Of a DNA stretch of 64,000 nucleotides, positions 54,062 through 63,825 are shown piece after piece; within the stretch, counting starts at the first letter, position 1; each line of letters opens with the position of its first letter. The stretch comes from Prochlorococcus sp. AG-355-I04 (lineage in GTDB: Bacteria > Cyanobacteriota > Cyanobacteriia > PCC-6307 > Cyanobiaceae): the NCBI GenBank assembly GCA_003280915.1, contig QCDL01000003.1, positions 62,001 through 126,000 on the forward strand. Direction: 5' to 3'. Under the pieces are notes generated by a model that was not told the DNA's origin, searched no databases, and was given only the letters and a program-made list of their open reading frames with translations. The position numbers and the translations under genes are program-made.

Positions 54062-54970
54062 ATGAAATATACAATAGGGTATATGCAGAATAAAAATCGA
54101 CAAATTAGATTAAGTACTTTTTTTGAATTATTAAGGTGGAATAAGCCGACTGGAAGAATGATCTTACTTATACCTGCTGGGTGGAGTTTATATTTAACTC
54201 CTGGCGCAAATCCAACATTTTTAATGTTGTTAAGAATAATCCTTGGAGGGCTATTAGTAAGTGGCTTAGGTTGCGTAGTTAATGATATTTGGGATAAAAA
54301 AATTGATCAAAAAGTTATTAGGACAAAGAACAGACCTCTAGCTGCAAATAAAATCAGTCTTAAAACGGCTTATTCAATTCTTTTCTTTTTAATTTTATGT
54401 AGTTTCTTTTTAACTTTGTCACTACCTCAACCTGGCAGGATCCTTTCGATTTCACTCGCTTTTTTAGCTTTACCTATTATTTTAATTTATCCTTCTGCTA
54501 AAAGATGGTTTAAATATCCTCAATTAATCTTATCCATATGCTGGGGTTTTGCTGTCTTAATACCCTGGGCCGCAAATGAAGGTAATTTAAATAGTATTGT
54601 TTTATTGTTTTGCTGGCTAGCTACTATTTTTTGGACTTTTGGCTTTGACACGATTTATGCGTTAGCAGATAAAAAATATGATATCAAAATTGGAATAAAC
54701 AGTTCCGCTGTTAACCTCCAGAACCATACAAGAGTAACTATTCAAATTTGTTATTTTTTAACTTCTATTTTTCTCGCATTATGCGGATTTATTAATCAAA
54801 TGGATTTTATTTTTTGGCCAATTTGGCTTACGACAGCAATCTTAATGCAGAGAGATATAATAAAAGTATTTCCTGAGGAAAAGCAATCAATAAAAAATAT
54901 TGGGAATCACTTCAAAAATCAATCAATTTATGGAGGAGTCCTTTTATTAGGAATTATTATTGCCTCATAA
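54062..54970 (+). CDS. ubiA: 4-hydroxybenzoate polyprenyltransferase (UbiA family)
   Basis: This 302-residue membrane enzyme attaches a solanesyl-type chain to 4-hydroxybenzoate in plastoquinone synthesis. It has about eight helices and two Asp-rich motifs: NDIWDKKIDQKVIRTKNRPLA near residue 75 and DTIYALADKKYDIKIG near residue 198. An alternative start MQNKN is at 54083. The product feeds the plastoquinone pool served by petC and petA. ldcA starts nine bases downstream. Confidence 0.9.
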   Translation: MKYTIGYMQNKNRQIRLSTFFELLRWNKPTGRMILLIPAGWSLYLTPGANPTFLMLLRIILGGLLVSGLGCVVNDIWDKKIDQKVIRTKNRPLAANKISLKTAYSILFFLILCSFFLTLSLPQPGRILSISLAFLALPIILIYPSAKRWFKYPQLILSICWGFAVLIPWAANEGNLNSIVLLFCWLATIFWTFGFDTIYALADKKYDIKIGINSSAVNLQNHTRVTIQICYFLTSIFLALCGFINQMDFIFWPIWLTTAILMQRDIIKVFPEEKQSIKNIGNHFKNQSIYGGVLLLGIIIAS

Positions 54971-54979
54971 CTCTTAAAT

Positions 54980-55849
54980 ATGGTTTCAAGATTACAAAAA
55001 GGTGATCTAATAGATATTTTAGCTCCAAGCTCATTTATTGATGAAGAAGAAAATTTTCAAAAAGGCATAGAAATCTTAAAAAACTGGGGATTGGAAATTA
55101 ATGAAAATAATTCCCTGTCAAAAAAATTTGGTTATTTTGCAGGCGACGATTCTACTAGATTTGAAGAACTGGAAAAAGCACAAAATAGTAAGCTAATCAT
55201 TTTTGCAAAAGGAGGTTGGGGTTCAGCAAGACTATTAGAAAAAAAACCTTCTTGGCAGCATGGTTTAATGCTTGGATTCTCAGATACATGTTCTTTACTA
55301 CTATCTAAATATTCTCAAGGATTTATAGGTTCTATTCATGGGCCCATGGTTACTGGCCTTTTCAAAGAGCCAGAGTGGAGTCTTGAAAGATTAAGAAATT
55401 TACTTTTTGAGGGATATGTTGCGGACATACGAGGAATTCCTTTAAGAGGTGGGAAAGCTAAAGGAGAAATTATCGTTTCTAACTTAACTATTGCTACTTT
55501 TTTAATTGGTACTGATCATTTCCCAGATTGCAAAGGGAAAATAATAATTTTTGAAGATATTAATGAAGATATTTATAAAATTGATCGCATGTTGACTTAC
55601 CTCAGAATGACTAAAACACTTTCTGAAATTGCTGGCATTGGATTCGGAAGTTTTTCTAATGATTCCTGTGACCTTGAATGGAAAGATTTACTAAAAAAAT
55701 GCATTATTGAAAGACTCCAAGAGTTTGATTTTCCTATTCTTTTTGACCTCCCAATAGGCCACAGATCGGGAAATGCTTGCATTCCTTTAGGATACGAAGC
55801 CACCTTAAATGGTGATGATGGCATTCTTAGTATCGATTCACCTTTTTAA
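54980..55849 (+). CDS. ldcA: LD-carboxypeptidase (S66 family, LdcA-like)
   Basis: This 289-residue protein has the S66 pattern: GDLIDILAPSSFIDEEE at the start, FAKGGWGSARLLE near residue 75, the nucleophile Ser in MLGFSDTCSLL, GPMVTGLF, and a late DLPIGHRSGNACIPLG with the catalytic His. It cleaves the terminal D-Ala from murein tetrapeptides during recycling. No signal peptide is seen, in line with a cytosolic role. It abuts convergent ispD with no gap. Confidence 0.9.
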   Translation: MVSRLQKGDLIDILAPSSFIDEEENFQKGIEILKNWGLEINENNSLSKKFGYFAGDDSTRFEELEKAQNSKLIIFAKGGWGSARLLEKKPSWQHGLMLGFSDTCSLLLSKYSQGFIGSIHGPMVTGLFKEPEWSLERLRNLLFEGYVADIRGIPLRGGKAKGEIIVSNLTIATFLIGTDHFPDCKGKIIIFEDINEDIYKIDRMLTYLRMTKTLSEIAGIGFGSFSNDSCDLEWKDLLKKCIIERLQEFDFPILFDLPIGHRSGNACIPLGYEATLNGDDGILSIDSPF

Positions 55850-56521
55850 CTAGGGGTTCTTCACAAAAAGTTTTGCTATTTTCAAATCAATAGGGGATGT
55901 AATTTTTATATTTGAATAAGTTCCTTCAATAATCTTCACTTTCCAATTAAGCATTTCGAATAGTGAGGCATCATCTGTGACATTCCAGTTTTTATCAATT
56001 GCCATCTTGTGAGCTTTTTTTAATCTATCTACTAAAAAGCCCTGAGGAGTTTGTGCTGCCCATAAATAATTTCTATCTGGTGTTTCTTTAATAAAACCTT
56101 CATTATCAACAATCTTTATTGTGTCAGTTACCTTAGTAGCCAAAATTACTGCTTCATTTTCATCTAATTGCTTGGCACAAAGGTCTATCAATTCAGGATT
56201 AATTAGACATCTAGCACCATCATGTATTAAAACTTTTTCAGCATCTTTTGGCAGCGCTTTTAAACCATTAAAAACTGACTGCTGTCTGGTGTCACCACCA
56301 TTAATCCAATGAACTTTATGGGCAAAATCCTTTGTTGAATTTAATAATAAATTTTTATCTTTCGGTTGACCAATTATTCCAACCCAATTTGTTGAGCTCG
56401 CAGAAAATACAGATTTAAGTGTCCAATAAATCAAAGACTCTCCCTCTAAATCAATAAGTAATTTATTTTTTCCAGCTTTCATTCTGCTACCGCTCCCTGC
56501 AGCTGGTATTAAAAAGTGCAC
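55850..56521 (-). CDS. ispD: 2-C-methyl-D-erythritol 4-phosphate cytidylyltransferase
   Basis: This 223-residue enzyme of the MEP isoprenoid pathway has the nucleotide-binding [17 protein letters not shown] at residues 4-20, the [11 protein letters not shown] segment near residue 98, a WAAQTPQGF motif near residue 153, and VTDDASLFE. The start is GTG. It supplies prenyl units for chlorophyll phytol, carotenoids and the plastoquinone chain. Confidence 0.93.
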   Translation of the reverse strand: MHFLIPAAGSGSRMKAGKNKLLIDLEGESLIYWTLKSVFSASSTNWVGIIGQPKDKNLLLNSTKDFAHKVHWINGGDTRQQSVFNGLKALPKDAEKVLIHDGARCLINPELIDLCAKQLDENEAVILATKVTDTIKIVDNEGFIKETPDRNYLWAAQTPQGFLVDRLKKAHKMAIDKNWNVTDDASLFEMLNWKVKIIEGTYSNIKITSPIDLKIAKLFVKNP

Positions 56522-56613
56522 AATAGAAGGTCTTAATATTTTCTAGACAATTATAAATAAAAGCAATATCTTTACACAAATAGTACTACGATTGAAAATT
56601 ATAAAATTTCATA

Positions 56614-57363
56614 ATGTCCAATACAGATTCATTATCAGGCAAAGTTGCTTTAATCACAGGAGCTAGCAGAGGAATTGGTAAAGAAATTGCTTTAGAACTA
56701 AGTCGCTCTGGAGCAGAAGTTTTTATTAATTACTCTTCTTCTGATGAAAAAGCTGAAGAAGTTGTAAATTCAATAAAAAATTCAGGAGGTAAAGCTCATA
56801 AATTAAAATTCGATGTTTCAAAAGAGGATTCTGTCAGTTCAGCTTTTGAAGAAATCATAAAAATTAATGGCTCCATTGATATTCTTATTAACAATGCTGG
56901 TATTACTCGAGATGGACTATTGATGAGAATGAAATCGGAACAATGGGATGATGTATTAAATACAAACTTAAAAGGGGTTTTTCTTTGTACAAAATATGCT
57001 TCAAAATTTATGATGAAAAAAAGAAGTGGTAGTATCGTAAATATTTCATCTGTTGTTGGAATAATTGGTAATCCTGGTCAAGCAAATTATTCTGCAGCCA
57101 AAGCTGGCGTTATTGGATTCACCAAAACTTGCGCTAAAGAATTTGCTTCTAGAGGTATAAACGTAAATGCAATAGCTCCAGGCTTTATAGAAACAGAAAT
57201 GACTGAAAAACTTAATACTGAAGAGATACTTAAAGTTATCCCTTTAGGGAAATTAGGAAGTTGTACTCAAATTGCAAACTTAGTTTCATTCTTAGTTTCA
57301 AGTGATGCAGGAAGGTACATTACAGGTCAGACAATCAGTATAGACGGAGGTATGAGTATTTAA
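56614..57363 (+). CDS. fabG: 3-oxoacyl-ACP reductase (FabG)
   Basis: This 249-residue SDR enzyme reduces 3-oxoacyl-ACP with NADPH in fatty acid synthesis. It shows LITGASRGIGKEIA at residues 13-26, INNAGITRDGLLMRM near residue 91, the catalytic SSVV...YSAAK set near residues 145-160, and the ITGQTISIDGGMSI end that is typical of FabG. A 59-residue gene on the other strand ends immediately after its stop. Confidence 0.93.
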   Translation: MSNTDSLSGKVALITGASRGIGKEIALELSRSGAEVFINYSSSDEKAEEVVNSIKNSGGKAHKLKFDVSKEDSVSSAFEEIIKINGSIDILINNAGITRDGLLMRMKSEQWDDVLNTNLKGVFLCTKYASKFMMKKRSGSIVNISSVVGIIGNPGQANYSAAKAGVIGFTKTCAKEFASRGINVNAIAPGFIETEMTEKLNTEEILKVIPLGKLGSCTQIANLVSFLVSSDAGRYITGQTISIDGGMSI

Positions 57364-57543
57364 TTATGTACTTTCGTAAGGCTGGCCCAATTCATCTCTT
57401 AACCTTCTAATTTTTTGTAAAAGTTTTAGTCTTCGACTTCTAGCAGTTAATGTCAAGAAAAATCTTAAAGGAAAGTATATTAGTGTCATAGCAATCGCGA
57501 GGATTGCGGTAAGAGTAAAAATAAGATTATTTGTTTCTTCCAT
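57364..57543 (-). CDS. 59-residue single-pass membrane protein, unknown function
   Basis: The ATG at 57543 opens a 59-codon frame with a short acidic N-terminus, one membrane helix at about residues 7-28 (LIFTLTAILAIAMTLIYF), and a very basic tail containing RSRRLKLLQKIRRLRDEL that should lie in the cytoplasm. Its stop directly abuts the fabG stop. A clear hydrophobic-then-basic layout, the exact fit, and the lack of any other gene in this 312-bp gap support a real gene. I recognise no family. Confidence 0.72.
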   Translation of the reverse strand: MEETNNLIFTLTAILAIAMTLIYFPLRFFLTLTARSRRLKLLQKIRRLRDELGQPYEST

Positions 57544-57675
57544 AACTTAAAGATACTCTTATTTGAGTTAATTTGTATGCCTCATTAAAAAGAAATTCGG
57601 CTTTCCCCACTTAATTAAATATCCCTTAAAAATGATTCTATGGGAGATTAGAATAGGAATAAAGATCGAGTAAAC

Positions 57676-59397
57676 ATGGCCAAACAGTTAAGTTTTTCTA
57701 ATGAGTCAAGAGAAGCGCTAGAAAAAGGTGTGAATTTCGTAGCTAATGCAGTAAAGGTTACTATTGGGCCAAAAGCAAAAAACGTTGTAATAGAGAAGAA
57801 ATTTGGTTCGCCAGATATAGTAAGAGATGGATCTACAGTTGCTAAAGAGATCGAGATTGAAAACCCTATCTCTAATTTAGGTGCAAAATTAATAGAACAA
57901 GTTGCATCCAAGACAAAAGAGAGTGCTGGTGATGGAACAACAACAGCAACCATTTTGACTCAGAAGATGGTGCAGGAGGGATTGAAAAATATTGCTTCCG
58001 GCGCAAACCCTATGGAGTTAAAAAAAGGTATGGAGGCAGGCCTATCTTTTGTCTTAGAAAAATTAAGTTCCAAAAGTATTTCATTAAGTGGTTCTGATAT
58101 CCAAAAAGTTGCAACAGTTAGTGCTGGAGGTGATGAAGAAATTGGATCTATAATTTCGAAAGCAATGGATATTGTTACTTCAGATGGTGTAATAACTGTC
58201 GAAGAATCGCAATCATTAGAAACTGAATTAGATATAACTGAAGGTATGTCTTTTGATAGAGGTTATAGTTCTCCGTATTTTGTAACAGACCAAGAAAGAC
58301 AAGTTTGTGAACTTGAAAATCCTAAAATATTAATAACTGATCAAAAAGTCTCAACTTTAGTTGATCTAGTTCCAATACTTGAAGAAATTCAGAAGTCAGG
58401 CTCACCTTTTCTAATTCTTGCTGAAGATATCGAAGGAGAGGCTTTAACTACTCTGGTTTTAAATAAGAATAGTGGGGTTTTAAATGTTGCTTCCGTAAGG
58501 GCTCCGTTATTTGGTGAGAGAAGAAAAGCTGCCCTCGAAGATATTGCAATTCTTACAGGGGCTAAGTTAATTAGCGAAGATAAATCGATGACACTTGATA
58601 AAGTGTCGATTAATGATTTAGGTAAAGCAAAAAAAATAACTATCACAAAGGACAAAACTACAATTGTCGCCTACGAAGACACTAAAGATTTAGTTAAAGC
58701 GAGAGTAGAGAAATTAAAGAGAGAAGTTAATATAACTGAATCTGAGTATGATCAAGATAAAATCAATGAAAGGATAGCCAAACTAGCTGGAGGAGTAGCT
58801 CTTATCAAAGTAGGAGCTGCCACAGAAACAGAGATGAAGTATAAAAAGTTGAGAATCGAAGATTCCCTTAATGCTACGAAAGCTGCTATTGAAGAGGGTG
58901 TTGTCTCTGGAGGAGGACAAACTTTAATTGAAATATCAGATGACCTTTTAAATTTAAGTGAAACATCTTCAGATGATTTAAGGACAGGGATAAATATAGT
59001 CAAAGAAGCCCTTTTGGAACCCACCAAACAAATAGCAAAAAATGCTGGTTTTAATGGAGATGTAGTTGTCGCTGAAATTAAAAGACTTAACAAAGGCTTT
59101 AATGCTAATTCAGGAAAATATGAGGATTTAAAAGATTCAGGAATATTAGATCCAACCAAAGTAATAAGATTAGCTCTTCAAGATTCAGTATCTATTGCAG
59201 CTATGCTCCTCACAACAGAAGTTGCGATGGCTGACATTCCAGAGCCTGAAGCCGCAGCCCCTGGAGGACCAGGTGGAGATCCCATGGGAGGAATGGGTGG
59301 TATGGGAATGCCGGGAATGGGTGGCATGGGAATGCCAGGAATGGGTGGCATGGGAATGCCAGGAATGGGTGGCATGGGAATGCCGGGTATGATGTAA
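57676..59397 (+). CDS. groL: Chaperonin GroEL (copy without adjacent groES)
   Basis: This 573-residue 60-kDa chaperonin has the full set of domains: [17 protein letters not shown] near residue 28 (canonical GPKGR altered), AGDGTTTAT with catalytic Asp near residue 86, the apical domain, and [12 protein letters not shown] near residue 411. The tail is four GMGGMGMP units plus GMM. No groES lies upstream, and the 132-bp leader lacks a consensus CIRCE element, so this is probably the second, non-operonic GroEL of cyanobacteria (GroEL2 type), which often has a specialised or stress role. Confidence 0.93.
   Translation: MAKQLSFSNESREALEKGVNFVANAVKVTIGPKAKNVVIEKKFGSPDIVRDGSTVAKEIEIENPISNLGAKLIEQVASKTKESAGDGTTTATILTQKMVQEGLKNIASGANPMELKKGMEAGLSFVLEKLSSKSISLSGSDIQKVATVSAGGDEEIGSIISKAMDIVTSDGVITVEESQSLETELDITEGMSFDRGYSSPYFVTDQERQVCELENPKILITDQKVSTLVDLVPILEEIQKSGSPFLILAEDIEGEALTTLVLNKNSGVLNVASVRAPLFGERRKAALEDIAILTGAKLISEDKSMTLDKVSINDLGKAKKITITKDKTTIVAYEDTKDLVKARVEKLKREVNITESEYDQDKINERIAKLAGGVALIKVGAATETEMKYKKLRIEDSLNATKAAIEEGVVSGGGQTLIEISDDLLNLSETSSDDLRTGINIVKEALLEPTKQIAKNAGFNGDVVVAEIKRLNKGFNANSGKYEDLKDSGILDPTKVIRLALQDSVSIAAMLLTTEVAMADIPEPEAAAPGGPGGDPMGGMGGMGMPGMGGMGMPGMGGMGMPGMGGMGMPGMM
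59290..59385 (+). repeat. Four 24-bp tandem repeats encoding the GroEL tail
   Basis: The unit GGAATGGGTGGYATGGGAATGCCR is repeated four times from 59290, 59314, 59338 and 59362, with only synonymous changes. It encodes GMGGMGMP. Gly/Met tails are known in GroEL, but the near-identical DNA is notable. Confidence 0.93.
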
Positions 59398-59414
59398 AGC
59401 TAACTAGCTTTTTT
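59396..59414. terminator. Terminator hairpin at the groL stop
   Basis: AAAGCTA at 59396-59402 pairs with TAGCTTT at 59405-59411 and is followed by three further T. It starts inside the groL stop codon and lies at the 3' end of the convergent repeat-protein gene, so it may serve both. Confidence 0.5.
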
Positions 59415-59915
59415 ATCGTTGTTAATCCACTTTCTTAAATTTTTAATATAAGGTAGGGGTAATTTTGGGGTTTCAGTAAACTGATTTATTTTATGAAAAT
59501 TTTGATTTTTGCTAGATACTTCATTGCTGCTAGTAGTTTCTAGGCCATTTGATTCCCACTTTGTTTCTTCAATATTTTCAAAAGTTTTTGATAATTCAAG
59601 CTTAATTTGTTCTTGATTTTCTTCATGCACTTCATCAATTAAAGAGATCTGTTCGTGATTTTCTTCATGCACTTCATCAATTAAAGAGATCTGTTCTTGA
59701 TTTTCTTCATGCACTTCATCAATTAAAGAGATCTGTTCGTGATTTTCTTCTTCACGCTGATTTTCCTTTTGTTGTGAACTATGGATTAATAAATCATTTA
59801 ATGAATCAATCCCAAATCTATGGACCCATTTAAGAACAACATTTTCTTTAAGCAAAAAATTATTTTCTAAAGAGGCTTGTTTAAAAACTTCTATTAAATG
59901 ATTTTTTAAAAGCAT
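59400..59915 (-). CDS. Hypothetical acidic protein with 14-residue tandem repeats
   Basis: This 171-residue soluble protein has a 50-residue N-terminal helical part (FKQASLENNFLLKENVVLKWVHRFGI), three nearly identical 14-residue repeats of type HEENxEQISLIDEV plus partial copies, an acidic linker, and a C-terminal segment LPLPYIKNLRKWIN. The repeats probably form an acidic coiled region. It starts eight bases downstream of the ABC permease gene and is likely the last gene of the cta operon. I recognise no family. Confidence 0.78.
   Translation of the reverse strand: MLLKNHLIEVFKQASLENNFLLKENVVLKWVHRFGIDSLNDLLIHSSQQKENQREEENHEQISLIDEVHEENQEQISLIDEVHEENHEQISLIDEVHEENQEQIKLELSKTFENIEETKWESNGLETTSSNEVSSKNQNFHKINQFTETPKLPLPYIKNLRKWINNDKKAS
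59621..59746. repeat. Three 42-bp tandem repeats in the hypothetical gene
   Basis: Units at 59621-59662, 59663-59704 and 59705-59746 differ at one base only (G or T, changing His to Gln). A partial copy of about 13 bases precedes the first. The length is a multiple of three and keeps the frame. Confidence 0.95.
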
Positions 59916-59922
59916 AAAATTT

Positions 59923-60747
59923 CTAATTTAACTTTCTATTTAACAGAGGCCTTATAATAATCAAGGAAAAAACTGTTAAAGAAAATAAAATTGAGATACA
60001 ACTCTTACAAGTTAAATCACCATATGGGGCATGTAAAGCCACTAATTCTAAATCCATCGTTTGTGTATAGGCAGTCCTAATAGGTTCAATAGCAAAAGTT
60101 AATGGATTTAATGAAGCTAACCAGCCCAGCCAATTTGGCATAAAAGAGATTGGAGCTAAAGCAGTACTCGCAAATAGAAGAGGTAAATTTATTACGAATA
60201 TAAGAGCAATTAATTCAATATGTCCCGGCAAAACAAACGCTAAACATAAACTTATTGATGTCACAAAAAGAACTAATAATATTAGCGTTGTAAATACAAT
60301 TCCTAAACCATATAAGTTGGGCCATCCATAACCCAAAATATATGAAACGATCATTATTACAACACTCTGAACAAAGCTCAAGATTGTTATGTAAAAAAAA
60401 GAAGATAAAACTATGGATAATCTACTGGTTAAAGGAGCCACAAGTAATCTATTAAGAAATCCAAACTCTCTATCAAACATTAAAGGAAGACCAGAGTTTA
60501 GGGCTCCGCTAAAAGCAGTAAAAACAATAAGTCCTGCTCCTAAAAAATTCCCATAAGAATCAACACCTGGTAAAAAACCTTCAGGAGCTTTAGAGAATAA
60601 TGCCCCAAATAAAAAAAGCCAAATTATTGGTTGTAATATTCCTGCTAAAAGAGTTGATGGTCTTCTTTTTAATTGAATAAATAATCTCTTTGTTAAGGCA
60701 AATGTTTCTTGATATAAAAAAAATAAATTATACTGTTGTAATTCCAT
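59923..60747 (-). CDS. ABC-2 type transporter permease
   Basis: This 274-residue protein has six membrane helices and the ABC-2 pattern, with an amphipathic start (FALTKRLFIQLKRRPSTLLAGILQPIIWLFLFGALF), MFDREFGFLNRLLVAPLTS near residue 90, and NPLTFAIEPIRTAYT near residue 214. It pairs with the upstream ATPase as a DrrAB-like exporter of drugs, lipids or polysaccharides; the substrate is unknown. It lies downstream of ctaA-ctaB. Confidence 0.9.
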   Translation of the reverse strand: MELQQYNLFFLYQETFALTKRLFIQLKRRPSTLLAGILQPIIWLFLFGALFSKAPEGFLPGVDSYGNFLGAGLIVFTAFSGALNSGLPLMFDREFGFLNRLLVAPLTSRLSIVLSSFFYITILSFVQSVVIMIVSYILGYGWPNLYGLGIVFTTLILLVLFVTSISLCLAFVLPGHIELIALIFVINLPLLFASTALAPISFMPNWLGWLASLNPLTFAIEPIRTAYTQTMDLELVALHAPYGDLTCKSCISILFSLTVFSLIIIRPLLNRKLN

Positions 60748-60796
60748 AATTAGCAGTAATTAGTATTCATTATAGTTAGTTAACCAAAAGTTTTTT

Positions 60797-61813
60797 TTAT
60801 CGCATGGATTGCTTTGATTCTTTTTTTAGGTCTCTTTTCCCTGCCATAGAAATTTCAGCATCCAATAATGTTTTCCCAGTTGCCTGAAGATATACATCAT
60901 CCAAGCTTGGCTGACTTTGTGTAAGAGAAAAAATTTCAAACTTTGAGAAAGCTAATTCCACTTTTAGCTTCGTGAGTAAATCTTTTTGCTTATCTGCTAC
61001 AAAATTTATCGAGAAACCTTGAGCTTGATTTATGATAATCTGACTAATTCCATCTATTGAAGATAAAATTTTACATATATTATTTGCTTCTTCCTGATTA
61101 CTAAATTCTCTTACTTTTAAAGTTACTCTATCTCCTCCTAATTTATTTTTGAGCTCTGCAGGAGTCCCTTTTGCTATAACTCTTCCATCATCAATTATCA
61201 CTAATCTGTCTGCCAATTTATCTATTTCATCAAGATAATGACTACTTAAAATAATGGTCATTCCATTATTTCTCAAATCTTTCAAGAGTTGCCATATAAT
61301 ATTCCTACTTTCAATATCCAAACCAACTGTAGGTTCATCCAAAATTAATACTTGGGGCAAATGTAAAAGTCCAGCTGCCAGATCTATTCTTCTTTTCATT
61401 CCCCCTGAATAAGTTCCGCACTTACGATCAATCCAATCATTCATTTCTAATTGATCTACTAATTTCTTTATCCTTTCAAATTTTTTATTTTTGTTGATGT
61501 GATATAAATCTGATTGAAAATCTAAAAGCTCTCTTCCAGTTAATATTTTATCAAGTGCAATGTCTTGAGCAACATAACCAATTAATTCTCTAATTTTCCT
61601 TGAATTTTTTATCAGATTAATATTATTTATGAACACTTCTCCACTATCAGGCTCTATTAAAGTAGCGAGTATTTTTATTAGTGTTGATTTGCCAGCACCA
61701 TTAGGACCTAGTATTCCGAATAATGTGCCAGCTTCAATTTCCATCGATAAATTTTTTAATGCATTTATATCGGAATAAGATTTTGAGAGTCCTTTAACTT
61801 TTATATAATTCAT
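60797..61813 (-). CDS. ABC transporter ATP-binding protein (DrrA/NodI type)
   Basis: This 338-residue protein (ATG at 61813; a TTG just before it is an alternative) has Walker A GPNGAGKST near residue 36, the signature YSGGMKRRIDLA near residue 138, Walker B VLILDEPTVGLD near residue 157, an H-loop (SSHYLDE), and a C-terminal extension of about 90 residues that is usual for DrrA. It drives the adjacent permease. It starts 39 bases after ctaB. Confidence 0.92.
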   Translation of the reverse strand: MNYIKVKGLSKSYSDINALKNLSMEIEAGTLFGILGPNGAGKSTLIKILATLIEPDSGEVFINNINLIKNSRKIRELIGYVAQDIALDKILTGRELLDFQSDLYHINKNKKFERIKKLVDQLEMNDWIDRKCGTYSGGMKRRIDLAAGLLHLPQVLILDEPTVGLDIESRNIIWQLLKDLRNNGMTIILSSHYLDEIDKLADRLVIIDDGRVIAKGTPAELKNKLGGDRVTLKVREFSNQEEANNICKILSSIDGISQIIINQAQGFSINFVADKQKDLLTKLKVELAFSKFEIFSLTQSQPSLDDVYLQATGKTLLDAEISMAGKRDLKKESKQSMR

Positions 61814-61852
61814 CAAACTTACTTTTTACTTAAAAAACATTTTACATCTAAT

Positions 61853-62854
61853 TTAATTACTAAGCAGGGATACAATAGATAAAAATATTTGCATAGATTG
61901 CTGCTCAAATTCTACGGATAGTTGGGTTCTGGAAATTAATAACAAAAGACAAATGCCAAACATGTAGAGAATAGACCACCTAAAAAGAGACTTTGCTCTT
62001 GAAAGATCATCAGGTGATTTCTTTAATTCATTTATTAATTGCAAAAGTCTTCCATTAAATGGCAATAACATAATTCCGTACAAGAGTCCCCCTTCAGGTA
62101 GAGCAAAGACTCCTACAATACTCATTAAAACTGTTGCCCATCCGTAACGAGAAATCGCTTTAGCAGTAAAAACAGATCCTTTAACAGAAGGGAGCATAGG
62201 AATACCAACAGATGCGTAATCATCCTTCAACAAAATTGCAAGTGCCCAAAAATGAGCTGGGGTCCATAACATTACTAAACCAAACAACCACCAACCACTA
62301 AGACCTACGTGCCCTGTGGCAGCCGACGCTCCAACTAATGGTGGTATCGCACCAGCAACTCCTCCGAAAACAATGTTTTTTGTTGTACGAGGTTTCAAAA
62401 TAACTGTATATAAAATTACATAGCTAAATAAACCAAGAAGAGTCAAACCCGCAGCCAAATAATTTACACCACTTACTAAAAGCATCGAAGCTGCCAAAGT
62501 ACATGATACGGCGGCTAAAAACACAGTCTCAGATGACAACTTTCCTGCTGGCAAGGCTCTTTTGCTAGTTCTTGTCATCCTCTTATCTAATTCCATTTCC
62601 CACAAGCAATTAAGAGCTCCTGCTGCTGCTGCTGCCAAAGCGCCTCCTCCTAAAGTGCAGATAAGTTTCGGGGAAGACAAAGGCCATTCTTCTGTTAAAG
62701 CCATTCCTCCCAAAGTTGTGGCCAGTAAAAGTGGGATTAATCTAGGTTTTGCTACTTCAAGCCAAGGCGGCAAAGTTAATCTTTTTCTTGAAGGTACAAC
62801 TTCATCCCTAATTGAAGATTTATAGTTCAAGTTTTCTAAGTTACTACTGTTCAT
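61853..62854 (-). CDS. ctaB: Protoheme IX farnesyltransferase (heme O synthase)
   Basis: This 333-residue membrane enzyme has about nine helices and two Asp-rich motifs: [25 protein letters not shown] near residue 82 and [19 protein letters not shown] near residue 208. It adds a farnesyl group to heme B, making heme O. Its start overlaps the ctaA stop by four bases, a coupled pair that supplies heme A for cytochrome oxidase. Confidence 0.94.
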   Translation of the reverse strand: MNSSNLENLNYKSSIRDEVVPSRKRLTLPPWLEVAKPRLIPLLLATTLGGMALTEEWPLSSPKLICTLGGGALAAAAAGALNCLWEMELDKRMTRTSKRALPAGKLSSETVFLAAVSCTLAASMLLVSGVNYLAAGLTLLGLFSYVILYTVILKPRTTKNIVFGGVAGAIPPLVGASAATGHVGLSGWWLFGLVMLWTPAHFWALAILLKDDYASVGIPMLPSVKGSVFTAKAISRYGWATVLMSIVGVFALPEGGLLYGIMLLPFNGRLLQLINELKKSPDDLSRAKSLFRWSILYMFGICLLLLISRTQLSVEFEQQSMQIFLSIVSLLSN

Positions 62855-63825
62855 GAGTTGATAACGACCGTTTGGGGATTAAGGGAGTGGTTTAGACCTT
62901 TTTTGGTAAAAGGATTTCTAAAAATTAATGTTGTTAATATCGCAATAAATAAAGAGGCGTTAAGTTGATGACCGATAATAAAAATAGGTTCATTCAAATT
63001 TGTTCTAAGACTTAAAACACCCAAAGTAATTTGGGAAAATAAGAGAAAAATAAGTGTTGTGAGATATTTCCAATTTTCATTAAGCAAACTTCTCTTATAA
63101 ATTGCAATAGCAATAATAAATAAAATTGAGAAAGCAATAGGAAAAGCAAATAATTTATGTGTATTTAGAATTAGACATTGTTTATTAAAAGATAAGCAAA
63201 TATGTGCTGCCCAAGTTGATGAAAGCCTTACGCCAATAAAAGATTGAGTTAGAGTAAGTAAAAGAGGAACAAAAAATAATAATCTCCACCAGATTAATGG
63301 CTCTTCAATGTTGTTATTTTCTAGATTTTGATTTATTGAAATTGTTGTAATGAGAAGTAGAAAAGCTATTAAAAGATGGCCAGTAACAGTATATGAATCA
63401 AGCAGGTTTATTACTGTTAAAGCTCCAAAGGATCCTTGGACAATAACGAGAAAAAGTAATAATGAATAAGTTTTAGGTAACCAATTTGGAATTTCATTTT
63501 TCCAAATAATTGAAAGCGTAAATTTAAAAAGAATTAATATTCCAACCAGAAAAGCATCTAGACGATGAAACCACTCTAGAAATACTCTAAGGTTCATATG
63601 TTTATAAGGCAAAAAAGATCCATAACATAATGGCCAATCTGGACAGGCAAGTCCTGCCTCCATGACTCTCGTAGCACCTCCAATTACGATTAGTGCGATA
63701 AGTGCGAATACACTATGAAATCCCAACCTTTTAAAAATTGTCAGATATTTTGATTTATATAATTGGTTATTAATCAAATGGATAATACCTAATATTTTGC
63801 ATAATAAATTAGATTCAAAAACCAA
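62851..63825 (-). CDS. ctaA: Heme A synthase (CtaA/Cox15 type)
   Basis: This up-to-324-residue membrane protein has about eight helices. It shows [23 protein letters not shown] near residue 48, then EWFHRLDAF near residue 84 with a heme-ligand His, a HLLIAF segment and a late GHQLNASL with another His. It oxidises the heme O methyl to a formyl group. The start is uncertain: the TTG at 63825 gives the full frame; an in-frame TTG at 63777 would drop 16 residues. It is first in the ctaA-ctaB-ABC set. Confidence 0.9.
   Translation of the reverse strand: MVFESNLLCKILGIIHLINNQLYKSKYLTIFKRLGFHSVFALIALIVIGGATRVMEAGLACPDWPLCYGSFLPYKHMNLRVFLEWFHRLDAFLVGILILFKFTLSIIWKNEIPNWLPKTYSLLLFLVIVQGSFGALTVINLLDSYTVTGHLLIAFLLLITTISINQNLENNNIEEPLIWWRLLFFVPLLLTLTQSFIGVRLSSTWAAHICLSFNKQCLILNTHKLFAFPIAFSILFIIAIAIYKRSLLNENWKYLTTLIFLLFSQITLGVLSLRTNLNEPIFIIGHQLNASLFIAILTTLIFRNPFTKKGLNHSLNPQTVVINS

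Noticed and set aside
57551-57570. CIRCE-like heat-shock element before groL
   Set aside because: Only ACTC and GAGT match, with a six-base instead of nine-base spacer, and the outer bases do not pair. I do not call it CIRCE.
58752-59159. Minus-strand frame of 135 codons opposite groL
   Set aside because: It is an antisense shadow of a well-conserved gene with no start signal or family pattern.
59178-59392. Proline-rich and tryptophan-rich frames over the groL repeats
   Set aside because: They arise from translating the 24-bp repeat in other frames.
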